From: Brevibacterium sp. 'Marine'
Lineage (GTDB): Bacteria; Actinomycetota; Actinomycetes; Actinomycetales; Brevibacteriaceae
Direction of reading: 5' to 3'
DNA length: 64,000 bases
Assembly (NCBI RefSeq): GCF_012844365.1
Contig: NZ_CP051626.1
Location: 2,666,001 to 2,730,000, forward strand
Shown: positions 53,137 through 62,300 of the stretch, one piece after another
Position numbering within the stretch: the first letter of the stretch is position 1
Layout: every line of letters starts with the position of its first letter
Translations under genes and position numbers: made by a program
Notes under the pieces: generated by a model
Database searches by the model: none
What the model saw: only the letters and a program-made list of their open reading frames with translations
Told to the model about the DNA's origin: nothing

Positions 53137-56100
53137 TCACGGAATCCGCTGCGATATGACCTTCGACACTCCGTCGCCGTGCATCGTCACGCCGTAGAGG
53201 GCGTCGGCGATCTCCATGGTCCGCTTCTGGTGGGTGATGACGATGAGCTGCGAGGAGTCCTGGAGCTCCTTGAACACCGTGAGCAGCCGCGAGAGGTTGA
53301 GATCGTCGAGGGCCGCTTCGACTTCGTCCATGACGTAGAACGGGCTCGGCCGGGCCTTGAAGATCGCGACCAGCATGGCCACGGCGACCAGCGACCGCTC
53401 GCCGCCGGAGAGCAGAGACAGGCGTTTGACCTTCTTGCCGGCCGGGCGGGCGTGGACGTCGACGCCGGTGGTGAGCATATCGTTCGGATCGGTCAGGCTC
53501 AGTGCGCCCTCACCACCGGGGAAGAGACGGGAGAAGATGTCCTCGAACTCCCGCGCCGTGTCCGCATAGGCCTCGGCGAAGACGCGTTCGACGTGCCGGT
53601 CGACCTCCTCGACGAGCTGCATGAGGTCCTTGCGCGAGGATTCGATGTCCGCGATCTGCTTCTCGAGGAACTGATGCCGTTCCTTCAGCGCCTCGTACTC
53701 CTCGAGCGCGAGCGGATTGACCGTGCCGATGCGTTTGAGCTGGGAGGCCGCCTGCTTCTGCCGTTTCTCCACCTCGGCGCGCACATACGGACGATCCTCG
53801 ACGTCCTCATCGAATGACGGGACGGGCAGATGCGGCCCGAATTCGTCGATGAGGCGGTCGATGCCCAACCCCGTCTCCTCTTCGGACCGGTGTGCGATCT
53901 CCTCGAGTCTCAGCCTGAATCGCTCCTTCGCCAGTTCCGCCTCGGCGGCGGCGTCCTTGAGCTTCTGCAGCTGGGTTCGCGTCGACCCCAATTCCTCGCC
54001 GAGGCGGCCCTTCTCTTCGCGCAGACCGCCGCGTTCGTCGACGAGGACCTGGATCGCCTCACCGAGTTCGGCCACCGTGGAGGTGGCCAGCTCGGCGGCG
54101 TCGGCCGCCGTCTCGGCGATGAGCTGCACCGAGGCGGCCGCGCGCTTCTTCTTCGCGATCGCGCGCTGCGTCTGCTCCCGCGCCGCTTCTTCGGCCTTCG
54201 CCGCTCGCAGGAGGGAGTCGACCCGGTCGCTGAGGAACCGGGCCCGGTCGGCAGCCGATCGGTGGCTGATGCGGGCTTCGACGAGGTCGTCCGAGGCCTG
54301 GGCGACCTGGGCGCTGAGTTCGTCCCGGGCAGCGGTGTCGACGACTTCGTCGACCTCGGCGGCGGACGCCAGTGCCGCCGCGGCCGACTGAGAGTCGCGT
54401 TCTGCGGCGGTCAGGCGGGCGTCGAGTTCGGTGGCGTTCTCCTGCGCGCGCTGCAGTCGAGTGCGGGCCACGCCGATCTCACCGGTGATGCGAGAGACCT
54501 CCTCGGCGGCGGCCATGATCTTCGCATCGGAGGAGTGGAGAGCGTCGAGCGCCGCGGCCGATTCCTCTCGCGCTGCGCTCAAGCGCGGTTCGAGTTCCTG
54601 CAGGGACGCGTCGAGCTTGCCTGCCCGGTCCTCGAGGTCGGTGATCTGGGACCGGGTGTCCTCGAGCGCGGTCTGTGAGGCCAGGCGTGTGCCCGAGGCG
54701 GTGCGGGCCCGGCTGATGCGGGTCGCGGTGAGCACTTCCCCGGCGACGGTGACGGCGGTGAGTTCCGGTCGGGATTCGGTCAGCTCGATTCCGGTGCGCG
54801 CGTCGGGGACGCAGACGACTCCGTGCAGGGCCCGCGCCACCAGAGTCCGCAGTTCGGGGACGTCACTGTCGACGACCTCGGAGAGCCAGCGCAGGTCGCC
54901 CAGGGCAGGCAGCTCCGGCAGCGCCTCGAGGGCACTTCCACCGCCCTTCCCGGTCGCTGATTCGACCCCGGCGGGGATCGTCAGTGACACGTTCGTGTCC
55001 TCGCCGAGGTGGTCGAGCACTGCCAGCGCCACGTCGCTGTCATCGACGATGACGCCGGAGACCGTGGTCGACAGCGCGGCGGCCGCGGCCATTTCGAAGC
55101 CGTGCTCGACGCTCAGCCGTTCGGTCACGGCGGTGCGCACCCCCGGCAGTTCGGCGTTGACGATGTCGTCGAGGTCGGCTTCCAAGGCGGTGCCCAGGGC
55201 CAGGGCCAGGGCCTCCGCACGGGCCTTCGCCGAGGACAGTTCGGACGCGACCTGCGCCCGTTGCTCCTGCAGGCCGGTGCGTTCGGTCTCCAACTTCTCG
55301 AGGCTCTCCTGCGCCGCCTCGTACGCGGAGTCGAGTTCGGTCTCACCGGCCTCGACGTCCTCGACTCCGGTCTCCGCGGTTTCGAGGTCCCTGCTGCGCT
55401 CGGCGATGCGGTCGGTGACGGTGTCGATCTCTGCACGGTTGGCTTCGATCCGGGACTTGAGGTCGGTGATCCGCTCGGCCGCCTGGGTCTGCTTCGACTG
55501 CAGGGCGGAGCGGTTCTTCACCGCTTCAGTGATGGCGATCTGTGCGGCCTTGACCTCGTCTTCGGCGCTGCGCAGCGCCTGGGTGAGCTCGTCCTTCCGC
55601 TGCTGGCTGGCCTCGAGCGCAGTCGCCCTCTCGGTCACGGCCTCTTCGGCCTCTGTGAGTTCGGAACGGTTGCGTTCGGCCTGGGCGCGCAGCTCTTCGG
55701 GTGACTTCGCTTCCCTCTGCCCCAAGCTAGTGACTTCCGAGAGCAGGTGGGAGCGTTTGTCCTCGGCACGTCGGCTCAGTCCCTGGGCGCGCACGACTTG
55801 TGTCTGTGTCCGCGATTCGGCGGTGCGTTGGACGTCGAGTTCGGAGTCGAGTTCGGACAGACGGGCTTCGATCTCCGATAGGCGCGCCTCGGTGCGGGTG
55901 CGGCGGTGGTCGAGTTCGGTGATGCGGTCGCTGTGGTCTTCGCCCTCGCTCGTCGAGGCCAGGGAGGACTGCATCCGCACGGCATCGTCGGCGAGCAGCC
56001 TGGCCGTGGCGTCACGCAGGGTCGCCTGGACGGTCGCGGCCTTCGCGGCGGCTTCGGCCTGCCGCCCCAGGGGTCCCAACTGCCGGTTGAGTTCGGTGCG

Positions 56101-56682
56101 CAGATCGGTGAGCCGGTCGAGGTTCGTCTGCAGTCCGGTGAGTTTGCGGACCGCTTTGTCCTTGCGGCGTCGGTGCTTGAGCACCCCGGCCGCCTCTTCG
56201 ATGAAGCTGCGGCGCTCGAGCGGGTCGGCGTGGAGGATCGCATCGAGGCGGCCCTGACCGACGATGACGTGCATCTCCTTGCCCAGGCCGGAGTCGTTGA
56301 GCAGCTCTTGGATGTCGAGCAGCCTGGCCGGGGCACCGTTGACGGCGTATTCGGATCCGCCGGTGCGGAACAGGGTCCGCGAGATGGTCACCTCGGTGTA
56401 GTCGACGGGGATGGCTCCGTCGGTGTTGTCGATGGTCAGAGTCACCTCGGCGCGTCCCAGGGCCTGGCGTTTCGAGGTTCCGGCGAAGATGACGTCGTCC
56501 ATCTTTCCGCCGCGCAGATTCTTCGCACCCTGCTCGCCCATCACCCAGGACAGGGCGTCGACGACGTTGGATTTGCCCGAGCCGTTGGGTCCGACGACGC
56601 AGGTGATTCCCGGCTCGAATCGGAGGGTCGTCGCCGAGGCGAAGGACTTGAATCCCCGCAGTGTCAGGCTTTTGAGATGCAT
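53137..56682 (-). CDS. smc: Chromosome segregation ATPase SMC
   Basis: Condensin ATPase that organises the chromosome with ScpAB. 1181 residues from the ATG at 56682 (MHLKSLTLRGFKSFASATTL); an ATG at 56697 is possible. The N-terminal Walker A is GPNGSGKSN (about 32-40). Coiled coils flank a hinge at about 520-640 (SVEHGFEMAAAAAL...). The C-terminal head has LSGGERSLVAVAML and VMDEVEAALDDLN. Length is family-normal. scpA and scpB are not in this window. It is divergent from tRNA-Asn. Confidence 0.97.
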   Translation of the reverse strand: MHLKSLTLRGFKSFASATTLRFEPGITCVVGPNGSGKSNVVDALSWVMGEQGAKNLRGGKMDDVIFAGTSKRQALGRAEVTLTIDNTDGAIPVDYTEVTISRTLFRTGGSEYAVNGAPARLLDIQELLNDSGLGKEMHVIVGQGRLDAILHADPLERRSFIEEAAGVLKHRRRKDKAVRKLTGLQTNLDRLTDLRTELNRQLGPLGRQAEAAAKAATVQATLRDATARLLADDAVRMQSSLASTSEGEDHSDRITELDHRRTRTEARLSEIEARLSELDSELDVQRTAESRTQTQVVRAQGLSRRAEDKRSHLLSEVTSLGQREAKSPEELRAQAERNRSELTEAEEAVTERATALEASQQRKDELTQALRSAEDEVKAAQIAITEAVKNRSALQSKQTQAAERITDLKSRIEANRAEIDTVTDRIAERSRDLETAETGVEDVEAGETELDSAYEAAQESLEKLETERTGLQEQRAQVASELSSAKARAEALALALGTALEADLDDIVNAELPGVRTAVTERLSVEHGFEMAAAAALSTTVSGVIVDDSDVALAVLDHLGEDTNVSLTIPAGVESATGKGGGSALEALPELPALGDLRWLSEVVDSDVPELRTLVARALHGVVCVPDARTGIELTESRPELTAVTVAGEVLTATRISRARTASGTRLASQTALEDTRSQITDLEDRAGKLDASLQELEPRLSAAREESAAALDALHSSDAKIMAAAEEVSRITGEIGVARTRLQRAQENATELDARLTAAERDSQSAAAALASAAEVDEVVDTAARDELSAQVAQASDDLVEARISHRSAADRARFLSDRVDSLLRAAKAEEAAREQTQRAIAKKKRAAASVQLIAETAADAAELATSTVAELGEAIQVLVDERGGLREEKGRLGEELGSTRTQLQKLKDAAAEAELAKERFRLRLEEIAHRSEEETGLGIDRLIDEFGPHLPVPSFDEDVEDRPYVRAEVEKRQKQAASQLKRIGTVNPLALEEYEALKERHQFLEKQIADIESSRKDLMQLVEEVDRHVERVFAEAYADTAREFEDIFSRLFPGGEGALSLTDPNDMLTTGVDVHARPAGKKVKRLSLLSGGERSLVAVAMLVAIFKARPSPFYVMDEVEAALDDLNLSRLLTVFKELQDSSQLIVITHQKRTMEIADALYGVTMHGDGVSKVISQRIP

Positions 56683-56732
56683 ATTGGCACCCAGCATATC
56701 CGCAGGCGGCGGCGAGATCCCGAATCTTTTGG

Positions 56733-56738
56733 TAGAGT
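56733..56738 (+). promoter_or_regulatory. Candidate -10 box for tRNA-Asn
   Basis: TAGAGT, 31 bases ahead of the mature tRNA 5' end. The -35 is weak. Confidence 0.35.
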
Positions 56739-56769
56739 TTCTCCTCGTGCGTGGACGACTGCGCATTTT

Positions 56770-56842
56770 TCCTCCGTAGCTCAGTTGGCAGAGCATTCGA
56801 CTGTTAATCGAAGGGTCGCTGGTTCGAGCCCAGCCGGGGGAG
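56770..56842 (+). tRNA. tRNA-Asn (anticodon GTT)
   Basis: 73 bases fold as a tRNA: acceptor TCCTCCG/CGGGGGA with one G-T pair, D-arm TAGCTCAGTTGGCAGAGC, anticodon arm TTCGA-CTGTTAA-TCGAA with GTT at the anticodon, and T-arm GCTGGTTCGAGCCCAGC. Discriminator G; CCA is not encoded. It is followed by a strong terminator. Confidence 0.97.
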
Positions 56843-56847
56843 CTGGG

Positions 56848-56880
56848 AAAGGCCCTGTCGTGACCGACAGGGCCTTTGCT
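56848..56880 (+). terminator. Terminator after tRNA-Asn
   Basis: AAAGGCCCTGTCG (56848-56860) pairs perfectly with CGACAGGGCCTTT (56865-56877) around a 4-base loop and runs into a short T-rich tract. It begins six bases after the tRNA 3' end. Confidence 0.9.
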
Positions 56881-56981
56881 TGTACCACTTGTCCGATGCA
56901 GTCCCGTCAAGGAAGGAACGCCGAGGCGGTGGCCCGTCCTCCACTGCTCCACCGAGGGCCTGCTCCGATCGGCTCATCACT

Positions 56982-58805
56982 ATGAGCAGTGAACACTCAA
57001 AGACTCAAGAGCTCATCGAGCATCTGAAGAATCCGACGACCGCGCTCCGCCCTTTCAAACGTGAGGGCCTGGACAGGGTGGTCTTCTTCGCGGCCGGCAT
57101 CCTCGCCGTCGCATTCGTCATCTGGGGCTTCGTCTCCCCCGAAAGCCTCGGCAATGTGGCGGGCACGCTGCTGACGGGCGTGATGGACAACTTCGGATGG
57201 CTCTTCGTCATCGCCGCCACGATCTTCACGATCTTCGTCATCGTCGTCGCGCTCAAGCGCTTCGGCCGGATCCCGTTGGGCCGCGACGATGAGAAGCCGG
57301 AGTTCAAGACCTCCTCGTGGATAGCGATGATGTTCGCCACGGGCATGGGCATCGGCCTCGTGTTCTCCGCGGTCGGCGAACCCCTGTTCTTCTACATGTC
57401 CCCTCCCCCGAACACCGTCGACGGCTCCACTCCTGAGGCGATGGGCACGTCCATGGGCACGACGCTGTTCCACTGGACCCTCTACCCGTGGGCGATGTAC
57501 GCCATCGTCGGTCTCGGCGTGGCCTACGGTTCGTTCCGTCTGGGACGCTCACAGCTGTTCTCTTCGATGTTCACCCCGCTGTTCGGCGAACGCGCAGTCA
57601 ACGGAATCGGCGGCAAGGTCATCAACATCCTTGCGATCCTCGCGACTCTGTTCGGCTCGGCCTGCTCGCTGGGTCTGGGCGCCATCCAGATCGGCGGCGG
57701 CATCGAGTCGGCGGGCATCATGTCCGAGGTCTCCTCCCCGGTGCTCGTCATCATCATCGCAATTCTCACCGCTGCATTCGTCGTCTCCGCGGTCTCGGGT
57801 GTGGAGAAGGGCATCCAGTGGCTGTCGAACATCAACATGGTGCTCGCGGTCATCGTCGCCCTCATCGTCTTCATCGGCGGACCGACGCTGTTCATCCTCA
57901 ACGTCGTCCCCTCCTCGGTGGGTTCGTTCATCCAGGATCTGCCCCAGTTGGCGTCCCGGACCGCCGCCGAAGGTCAGGGTGTCAACGAGTGGCTGTCGTC
58001 GTGGACGGTCTTCTACTGGGCCTGGTGGGTGTCATGGTCGCCCTTCGTCGGCCTGTTCATCGCCCGCATCTCCCGCGGACGCACCGTTCGTCAGTTCGTC
58101 ACCGGTGTGCTCATCGTTCCCTCGGTCGTCTCGACCATCTGGTTCGCGATCTTCGGTGGGGGCGCCATCGGCATCCAGGAACGCGCCGAGCGCGGCGAAA
58201 GCACGGTCAAGGCGCTGGCGACGGTCGTCGACGGCGAACCGGACATCAACATGGACACGATCCTGTTCGACCTCCTCGGCGCTCTGCCGCTGCCGAACCT
58301 CATCGCGATCATCCTCATGATCGTCACGGTCCTCCTCATTGCGATCTTCTTCGTCACCGGCGCGGACTCCGCGTCGATCGTCATGGGCACCCTGTCGGCC
58401 AACGGCATGCAGGAGCCGGGCAAGGGCCTCGTCATCTTCTGGGGCACCGCGACAGGTGCCGTCGCTGCGGTCATGCTCTTGGCGGGCGGCAACGATCCCG
58501 CCGAGGCACTCGACGGACTGAAGAACATCACGATCGTCTCCGCCCTGCCGTTCGTCATCGTCATGCTGCTGCTGTGCGTGGCGGTCTGGAAGGACCTGTC
58601 GAAGGATCCGCTCATCATCCAGGAGCAGCTGGCCGCGCACGTGCTCGAGACCTCTGTGGCCACCGCGGTCGACGCGTACGACGGCGAGATCTTCGGACTC
58701 GAGACCTCGGAACTCCAGGTCGAGGACGAGGATGAGGATGCCGCCGGCGATTCGCGTGTTGACTCCAGCACCGAGTCGGCGGACAAGTCCACCACCAACA
58801 GCTGA
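56982..58805 (+). CDS. BCCT-family betaine/choline/carnitine transporter
   Basis: 607 residues from the ATG at 56982. Twelve predicted helices. The family signature WAWWVSWSPFVGLFIARISR and the TM3 glycine stretch MMFATGMGIGLVFSAVGEP are present. The charged C-terminal tail of about 65 residues (DEDEDAAGDSRVDSS) could act in osmosensing as in BetP. Substrate likely betaine-type osmolytes. There is no good ribosome binding site, and the start is 105 bases after the tRNA terminator. A long palindrome follows ten bases after the stop. Confidence 0.93.
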   Translation: MSSEHSKTQELIEHLKNPTTALRPFKREGLDRVVFFAAGILAVAFVIWGFVSPESLGNVAGTLLTGVMDNFGWLFVIAATIFTIFVIVVALKRFGRIPLGRDDEKPEFKTSSWIAMMFATGMGIGLVFSAVGEPLFFYMSPPPNTVDGSTPEAMGTSMGTTLFHWTLYPWAMYAIVGLGVAYGSFRLGRSQLFSSMFTPLFGERAVNGIGGKVINILAILATLFGSACSLGLGAIQIGGGIESAGIMSEVSSPVLVIIIAILTAAFVVSAVSGVEKGIQWLSNINMVLAVIVALIVFIGGPTLFILNVVPSSVGSFIQDLPQLASRTAAEGQGVNEWLSSWTVFYWAWWVSWSPFVGLFIARISRGRTVRQFVTGVLIVPSVVSTIWFAIFGGGAIGIQERAERGESTVKALATVVDGEPDINMDTILFDLLGALPLPNLIAIILMIVTVLLIAIFFVTGADSASIVMGTLSANGMQEPGKGLVIFWGTATGAVAAVMLLAGGNDPAEALDGLKNITIVSALPFVIVMLLLCVAVWKDLSKDPLIIQEQLAAHVLETSVATAVDAYDGEIFGLETSELQVEDEDEDAAGDSRVDSSTESADKSTTNS

Positions 58806-58814
58806 CACCCCCAA

Positions 58815-58873
58815 TTGCTACCTGACGGCGCCCCAGCAACCTGGCGCCAGGTTGCTGGGGCGCCGTCAGGTAG
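58815..58873. repeat. Long perfect palindrome, family 1 copy 2
   Basis: Arms 58818-58845 and 58846-58873 are perfectly complementary over 28 bases with no loop. The outer part equals copy 1 (TTGCTACCTGACGGCG, CAGCAACC); the inner bases differ but stay complementary. It lies just after the BCCT gene and may terminate it. Confidence 0.85.
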
Positions 58874-58953
58874 TTTGGAGGGGAGGAAGTTGCCGTATTC
58901 TCGTCGCCGAGGTGCGCGCCGGGTACGCACCGCCATCTCCGCGGCCGGCCAGA

Positions 58954-59040
58954 GGCATCCGTCACCGTTCGCGCCCAATCACCGCGTTGCATCGGTGCGA
59001 TTTGCCGCGAACGGTGACGGATGCGCTCGCAGCTGTAGGA
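58954..59040. repeat. Palindromic repeat family 2, copy B
   Basis: Perfect 19-bp outer arms (GCATCCGTCACCGTTCGCG at 58955-58973 against 59006-59024), an inner CACCG/CGGTG stem around TTGCAT, then CTGTAGGA (59033-59040). It is the most symmetrical of the three copies. Confidence 0.8.
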
Positions 59041-59190
59041 CATGAGACCGTCGGTGCCCGATGCTTCCGGGAAGACAAACGCCTCCTGGTCGACAGATTC
59101 GCGCCCCAGCCGGATAGGATATCGAATCGTGACGACATCGACGCTGCAGATTGCCCGCCATGACCCGAGCGAAGGGCGAAGCCTGATCAG

Positions 59191-59673
59191 ATGAAAGTTG
59201 TCATCAGACGCGAGGGCAACATCTCGAAGTTCATCGGCTGGATGCTCGTCGTGATGGCCATTCTCGCGTTCATCACGGTAATCATCCTGGCGATCTTCGC
59301 CGAACCGGCACTTCTCCTCTTCCTCTTCGGCCCGGTCATCCTGCTCATCGGCGCCTGGGTGAACTTCCACTTGGGTGCTCGTGCCCGACTCGAGATCACA
59401 CCTGAGGAGTTCATCTGGTGCGGATTCACCGGCAGACCCCGCCGGATTGCCTGGCGGGATCTCGACCGCATTCTCATCCCCGCGCCAGGGTCTCGTCCTC
59501 GGCTGGCAGCGGCCGCGCGGCTCAGAAACGGTCGGATCGTCGAGGTCGACTCGCTGTGGTTGTCTCCGACGAACCCTGCGAACATACTCACCCCGCCCGA
59601 CCACTGCGAGGCGCAGAGAGCTCTCATCGACGGCCACAAGGCGTATCTCGCGAGGACGCCCTGGGCTCCATAG
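59191..59673 (+). CDS. Two-helix membrane protein with a PH-like domain
   Basis: 160 residues. Two adjoining helices (FIGWMLVVMAILAFITVIILA and LLLFLFGPVILLIGAWV), then ARLEITPEEFIWCGFTGRPRRIAWRDLDRILI, the pattern of small bacterial PH-domain proteins (EF..RG..G.RRI.W.DI). Start at the ATG at 59191 without a clear ribosome binding site. It has no recognised role and no conserved partner here. Confidence 0.7.
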   Translation: MKVVIRREGNISKFIGWMLVVMAILAFITVIILAIFAEPALLLFLFGPVILLIGAWVNFHLGARARLEITPEEFIWCGFTGRPRRIAWRDLDRILIPAPGSRPRLAAAARLRNGRIVEVDSLWLSPTNPANILTPPDHCEAQRALIDGHKAYLARTPWAP

Positions 59674-59891
59674 CGGGACAGCGTCCTGCCGAAGCCGACG
59701 ATACCTGGTCCGTGTTCGTCGAGTTCATCCTCTTCGTGGCGCGCTGCCGCGGAGAGGCACTCGACGAGATCGATGATCGGTGCCAAGAACTCGAGGCACC
59801 GTCCGTGCGCTGCGCGTCTCTATGCGATGCTCGGCGACATCCTCAACGAACAGGGCACCATCGCATCCGAACGGCCGACACATTCGTCCTG
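59674..59891 (+). pseudogene. Possible frameshifted gene remnant
   Basis: One frame reads protein-like from about 59683 (AGQRPAEADDTWSVFVEFIL... EALDEIDDRCQELEAP), then a different frame reads LYAMLGDILNEQGTIASERP and stops at 59891. Together they would make a plausible helical protein if one frameshift lies at about 59800-59820. No start is visible. It could also be chance coding-like sequence. Confidence 0.3.
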
Positions 59892-59913
59892 AGCCGGCCG
59901 AATCCCGTCGCTG

Positions 59914-60309
59914 TCACATCCCGAACAGTGCCGGAATGGCGATCGGTCCGGCACCGAATGCAGTGATGACGGCAGCCAGCACCAACAGGAGCAGGTCGTA
60001 TTCGGGACCACCCGCCGAGGCCCAGTACTTCGAGTGCCATTTGAAGACGTGCAGGCTCGTCGTGATGAGCATGAGCACGACCACGCCGAGACCGGCCCAT
60101 TGAGCGAGGACGCCGGTGGCGAATGAGACTGCGGCGGCGAGCTCGGCGATGGCGACGAACCATGCGGTCGGAACGTTGAGCCCATCCGCCTCGGCGAACC
60201 GCGGAATATCCTTGGCCTTGACCATGAACTCGCGGACGAAAGCCACGGTCAGAACCGCCCTGACGAGCAGGAGTACGATCCCTGCAACGATCGTTGGAAC
60301 CGTGAACAT
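59914..60309 (-). CDS. DoxX-family membrane protein
   Basis: 131 residues from the ATG at 60309, with GGAGAGG upstream. Four helices and the family pattern FVREFMVKAKDIPRFAEADG... WFVAIAELAAAVSFATGVLAQW are present. DoxX proteins are linked to quinone or thiol redox systems in some species; the role here is unknown. It is a single gene between repeats. Confidence 0.82.
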   Translation of the reverse strand: MFTVPTIVAGIVLLLVRAVLTVAFVREFMVKAKDIPRFAEADGLNVPTAWFVAIAELAAAVSFATGVLAQWAGLGVVVLMLITTSLHVFKWHSKYWASAGGPEYDLLLLVLAAVITAFGAGPIAIPALFGM

Positions 60310-60595
60310 GAGCATTCCTCTCCGCCTGAGCACCGAGGTGGCGACTTCTCGCCCGAGTCTACGCTTCACTGCGTTGAAGCCGGAGGTCTCGACAGCCTCT
60401 CCTGCCCGGCATCCATCACCCTGAGTTTCATTGCACCGCGCTGCAGCGGTGCATAATGCCCCTGCCGGTGACCGATGGACCGTTGCCTGTAGGACTTGCG
60501 GCGAAGGCGAGGGACTGCGAGCAACGGTGCGGGATGCTCTCGGCAGCTGGGGTGCAGCGCGCCGGAGACACGGAGGCCGGGCCACCCCAGCGTCC
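60310..60595. other. 286-base spacer between DoxX and mutM
   Basis: Contains family 2 repeat copy C (60408-60494) and no supported gene. The mutM stop lies at its right end. Confidence 0.5.
60408..60494. repeat. Palindromic repeat family 2, copy C
   Basis: Degenerate outer arms (GGCATCCATCACC with GGTGACCGATGG), a perfect inner TGCACCGC/GCGGTGCA stem (60432-60439, 60446-60453) and the CTGTAGGA tail (60487-60494). Confidence 0.65.
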
Positions 60596-61531
60596 TCACC
60601 GCAGACGGTACCGTGGGGCCTTCTGGCACACGGGGCAGTAGTGGGTTCCGCGCCCGCCGACGGTGATCTTGACGATCTCGGTCCCGCAGCGCACACATTC
60701 CTGTCCGCCGCGCCCGTAGACGAGCAGAGCCCGATCGAAATACCCGGATTCGCCGTTGACGTTGACGTAGAGAGCGTCGAAGCTCGTCCCGCCCACGGCC
60801 AGGGCGTCGCTCATCACTTTCGTTGCGGATTCGAGGACCGCGGTCAGGCGGCTCTTCCGTGTCCGTGTCGGCACCGCCAAGGGGTGGACCCCCGCCCGGA
60901 ACAGCGCCTCGTCGGCGTAGATGTTTCCGATCCCGCTGACCACCGTCTGGTCGAGCAGCGCGGCCTTGATCGCCGTGCGCTTCTTCTTAAGCTCCGCCAC
61001 GACCCGTTCCGGATCGAACGCGGGTTCGAGCGGATCGGGGGCGATATGGATCGCCGAGGCGGGGACGAGGCGCCCGTACCCGTGGACGAGAGGTTGGACG
61101 CCGATATGGCCGAAGATCCGTTGGTCGACGAAGCGCAGTTCGCGGTCGCTGTCGAGGTGCAGAACCGCGCGCGTGTGCCGGTGGAGCTCCTCGCCGGGCG
61201 AATGGACGCGCAGCTGGCCGCTCATGCCCAGATGCACGAGGATGCCGAGCTCGGGCCTCGGCGGCGAGCAGGCCCCCGAGCCCGGCTCAGAGGCAAGCAC
61301 AGTCCCCTCCCCCAGGCTCAGCCACATGAACTTCCCGCGCCGTTCGGCCTTGAGGATGTGCGCCCCGGTCACGGCCGAAACGAACCCGGAGACCGCGGAC
61401 GGATCGATGCGCCGCTGGGACGTCGTGCCCAGAATTCGGGGGTCGGCCACCTCGGCGCCGGTGATCGTGGTTCCGGCCGTCCATTCGTCGACGCCGCGAC
61501 GGACGCTTTCGACCTCGGGAAGCTCAGGCAT
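60596..61531 (-). CDS. mutM: Formamidopyrimidine-DNA glycosylase
   Basis: Excises 8-oxoguanine and cuts the strand by beta,delta-elimination. The N-terminal MPELPEVESVRRG carries the catalytic Pro and Glu; KGKF-type AERRGKFMWL, GNIYADEALF and the C-terminal zinc finger CVRCGTEIVKI...YCPVCQKAP are intact. 311 residues includes a small insert near SEPGSGACSPPRPE. It follows rnc by 60 bases. Confidence 0.95.
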   Translation of the reverse strand: MPELPEVESVRRGVDEWTAGTTITGAEVADPRILGTTSQRRIDPSAVSGFVSAVTGAHILKAERRGKFMWLSLGEGTVLASEPGSGACSPPRPELGILVHLGMSGQLRVHSPGEELHRHTRAVLHLDSDRELRFVDQRIFGHIGVQPLVHGYGRLVPASAIHIAPDPLEPAFDPERVVAELKKKRTAIKAALLDQTVVSGIGNIYADEALFRAGVHPLAVPTRTRKSRLTAVLESATKVMSDALAVGGTSFDALYVNVNGESGYFDRALLVYGRGGQECVRCGTEIVKITVGGRGTHYCPVCQKAPRYRLR

Positions 61532-61591
61532 CAGATGGCTGCCCCAGCAGAGCGCGAAGACCCGAGAAAGACCTCACGTACACGGTGAGTC

Positions 61592-62296
61592 TCAGCGCCG
61601 GTAGTCCGGGTAGATGGTGCGGATGGCTTTGACGGCCACCTCGGCGGCCGCGGCTTCGGCGGCCTTCTTCGAGGATCCGTCGCCGGCGCCCCAGTTGTTC
61701 GCCCCGAGCATCGCGGTGGCGGTGAAGACCATCGCATGGTCGGGCCCGGCCGAGGTGATCTCGTAGCTCACCGCACCGAGATCGAGGTCGGCAGCCGCTT
61801 CCTGCAGGGTGGTCTTGAAATCCATCCCCGCGCCGAGGTTGACCGCGTCGTCGAGCATTCCGTCGATGAGTCGGTGGACGAAGGCGAATGCCTCTTCGCG
61901 TCCGCGGGAGACGAAGGTCGCGCCGATGAGGGCCTCGACCGTGTCGGCGAGGATCGAGTCCTTGTTCCGGCCTCCGGTCAGCTCCTCACCCTTGCCCAAA
62001 AGAATGTGCTCGCCGATGCCGTGTCGGCGGGCGATCGATGCCAGGGCGCGCGTGTTGACGACGGCCGAACGCATCTTGGCCAGCTGGCCTTCGGGCAGGT
62101 CCGGGTTGTCGTAGAACAGCGACTCGGTGGCGACGAGGCCCAGAACGGAGTCGCCGAGGAACTCGAGGCGCTCGTTGGTGGGGATGCCACCGGCCTCGAA
62201 GGCGAAGGAGCGGTGCGTGAGCGCGAGACGAAAAGTCTCGGGATCAATATCGATCCCGAGACTCTTCTTCAGTGCTGCTGTGGTGTCAGTGTCCAC
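61592..62296 (-). CDS. rnc: Ribonuclease III
   Basis: Cleaves double-stranded RNA, maturing rRNA. 234 residues from the GTG at 62296. NERLEFLGDSVLGLV is the signature motif; DTVEALIGA gives the second acidic cluster. The dsRNA-binding domain is at about 155-230 (DFKTTLQEAAADL... SSKKAAEAAAAE). It starts four bases after rpmF. Confidence 0.95.
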   Translation of the reverse strand: MDTDTTAALKKSLGIDIDPETFRLALTHRSFAFEAGGIPTNERLEFLGDSVLGLVATESLFYDNPDLPEGQLAKMRSAVVNTRALASIARRHGIGEHILLGKGEELTGGRNKDSILADTVEALIGATFVSRGREEAFAFVHRLIDGMLDDAVNLGAGMDFKTTLQEAAADLDLGAVSYEITSAGPDHAMVFTATAMLGANNWGAGDGSSKKAAEAAAAEVAVKAIRTIYPDYRR

Positions 62297-62300
62297 AGTC

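Larger units (their letters stand above)
58806..59190. other. 385-base spacer rich in repeats
   Basis: No gene. It contains family 1 palindrome copy 2 (58815-58873), family 2 repeat copy B (58954-59040), and a weak promoter candidate TCGACA-N19-TAGGAT (59090-59120) for the gene at 59191. Confidence 0.6.
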
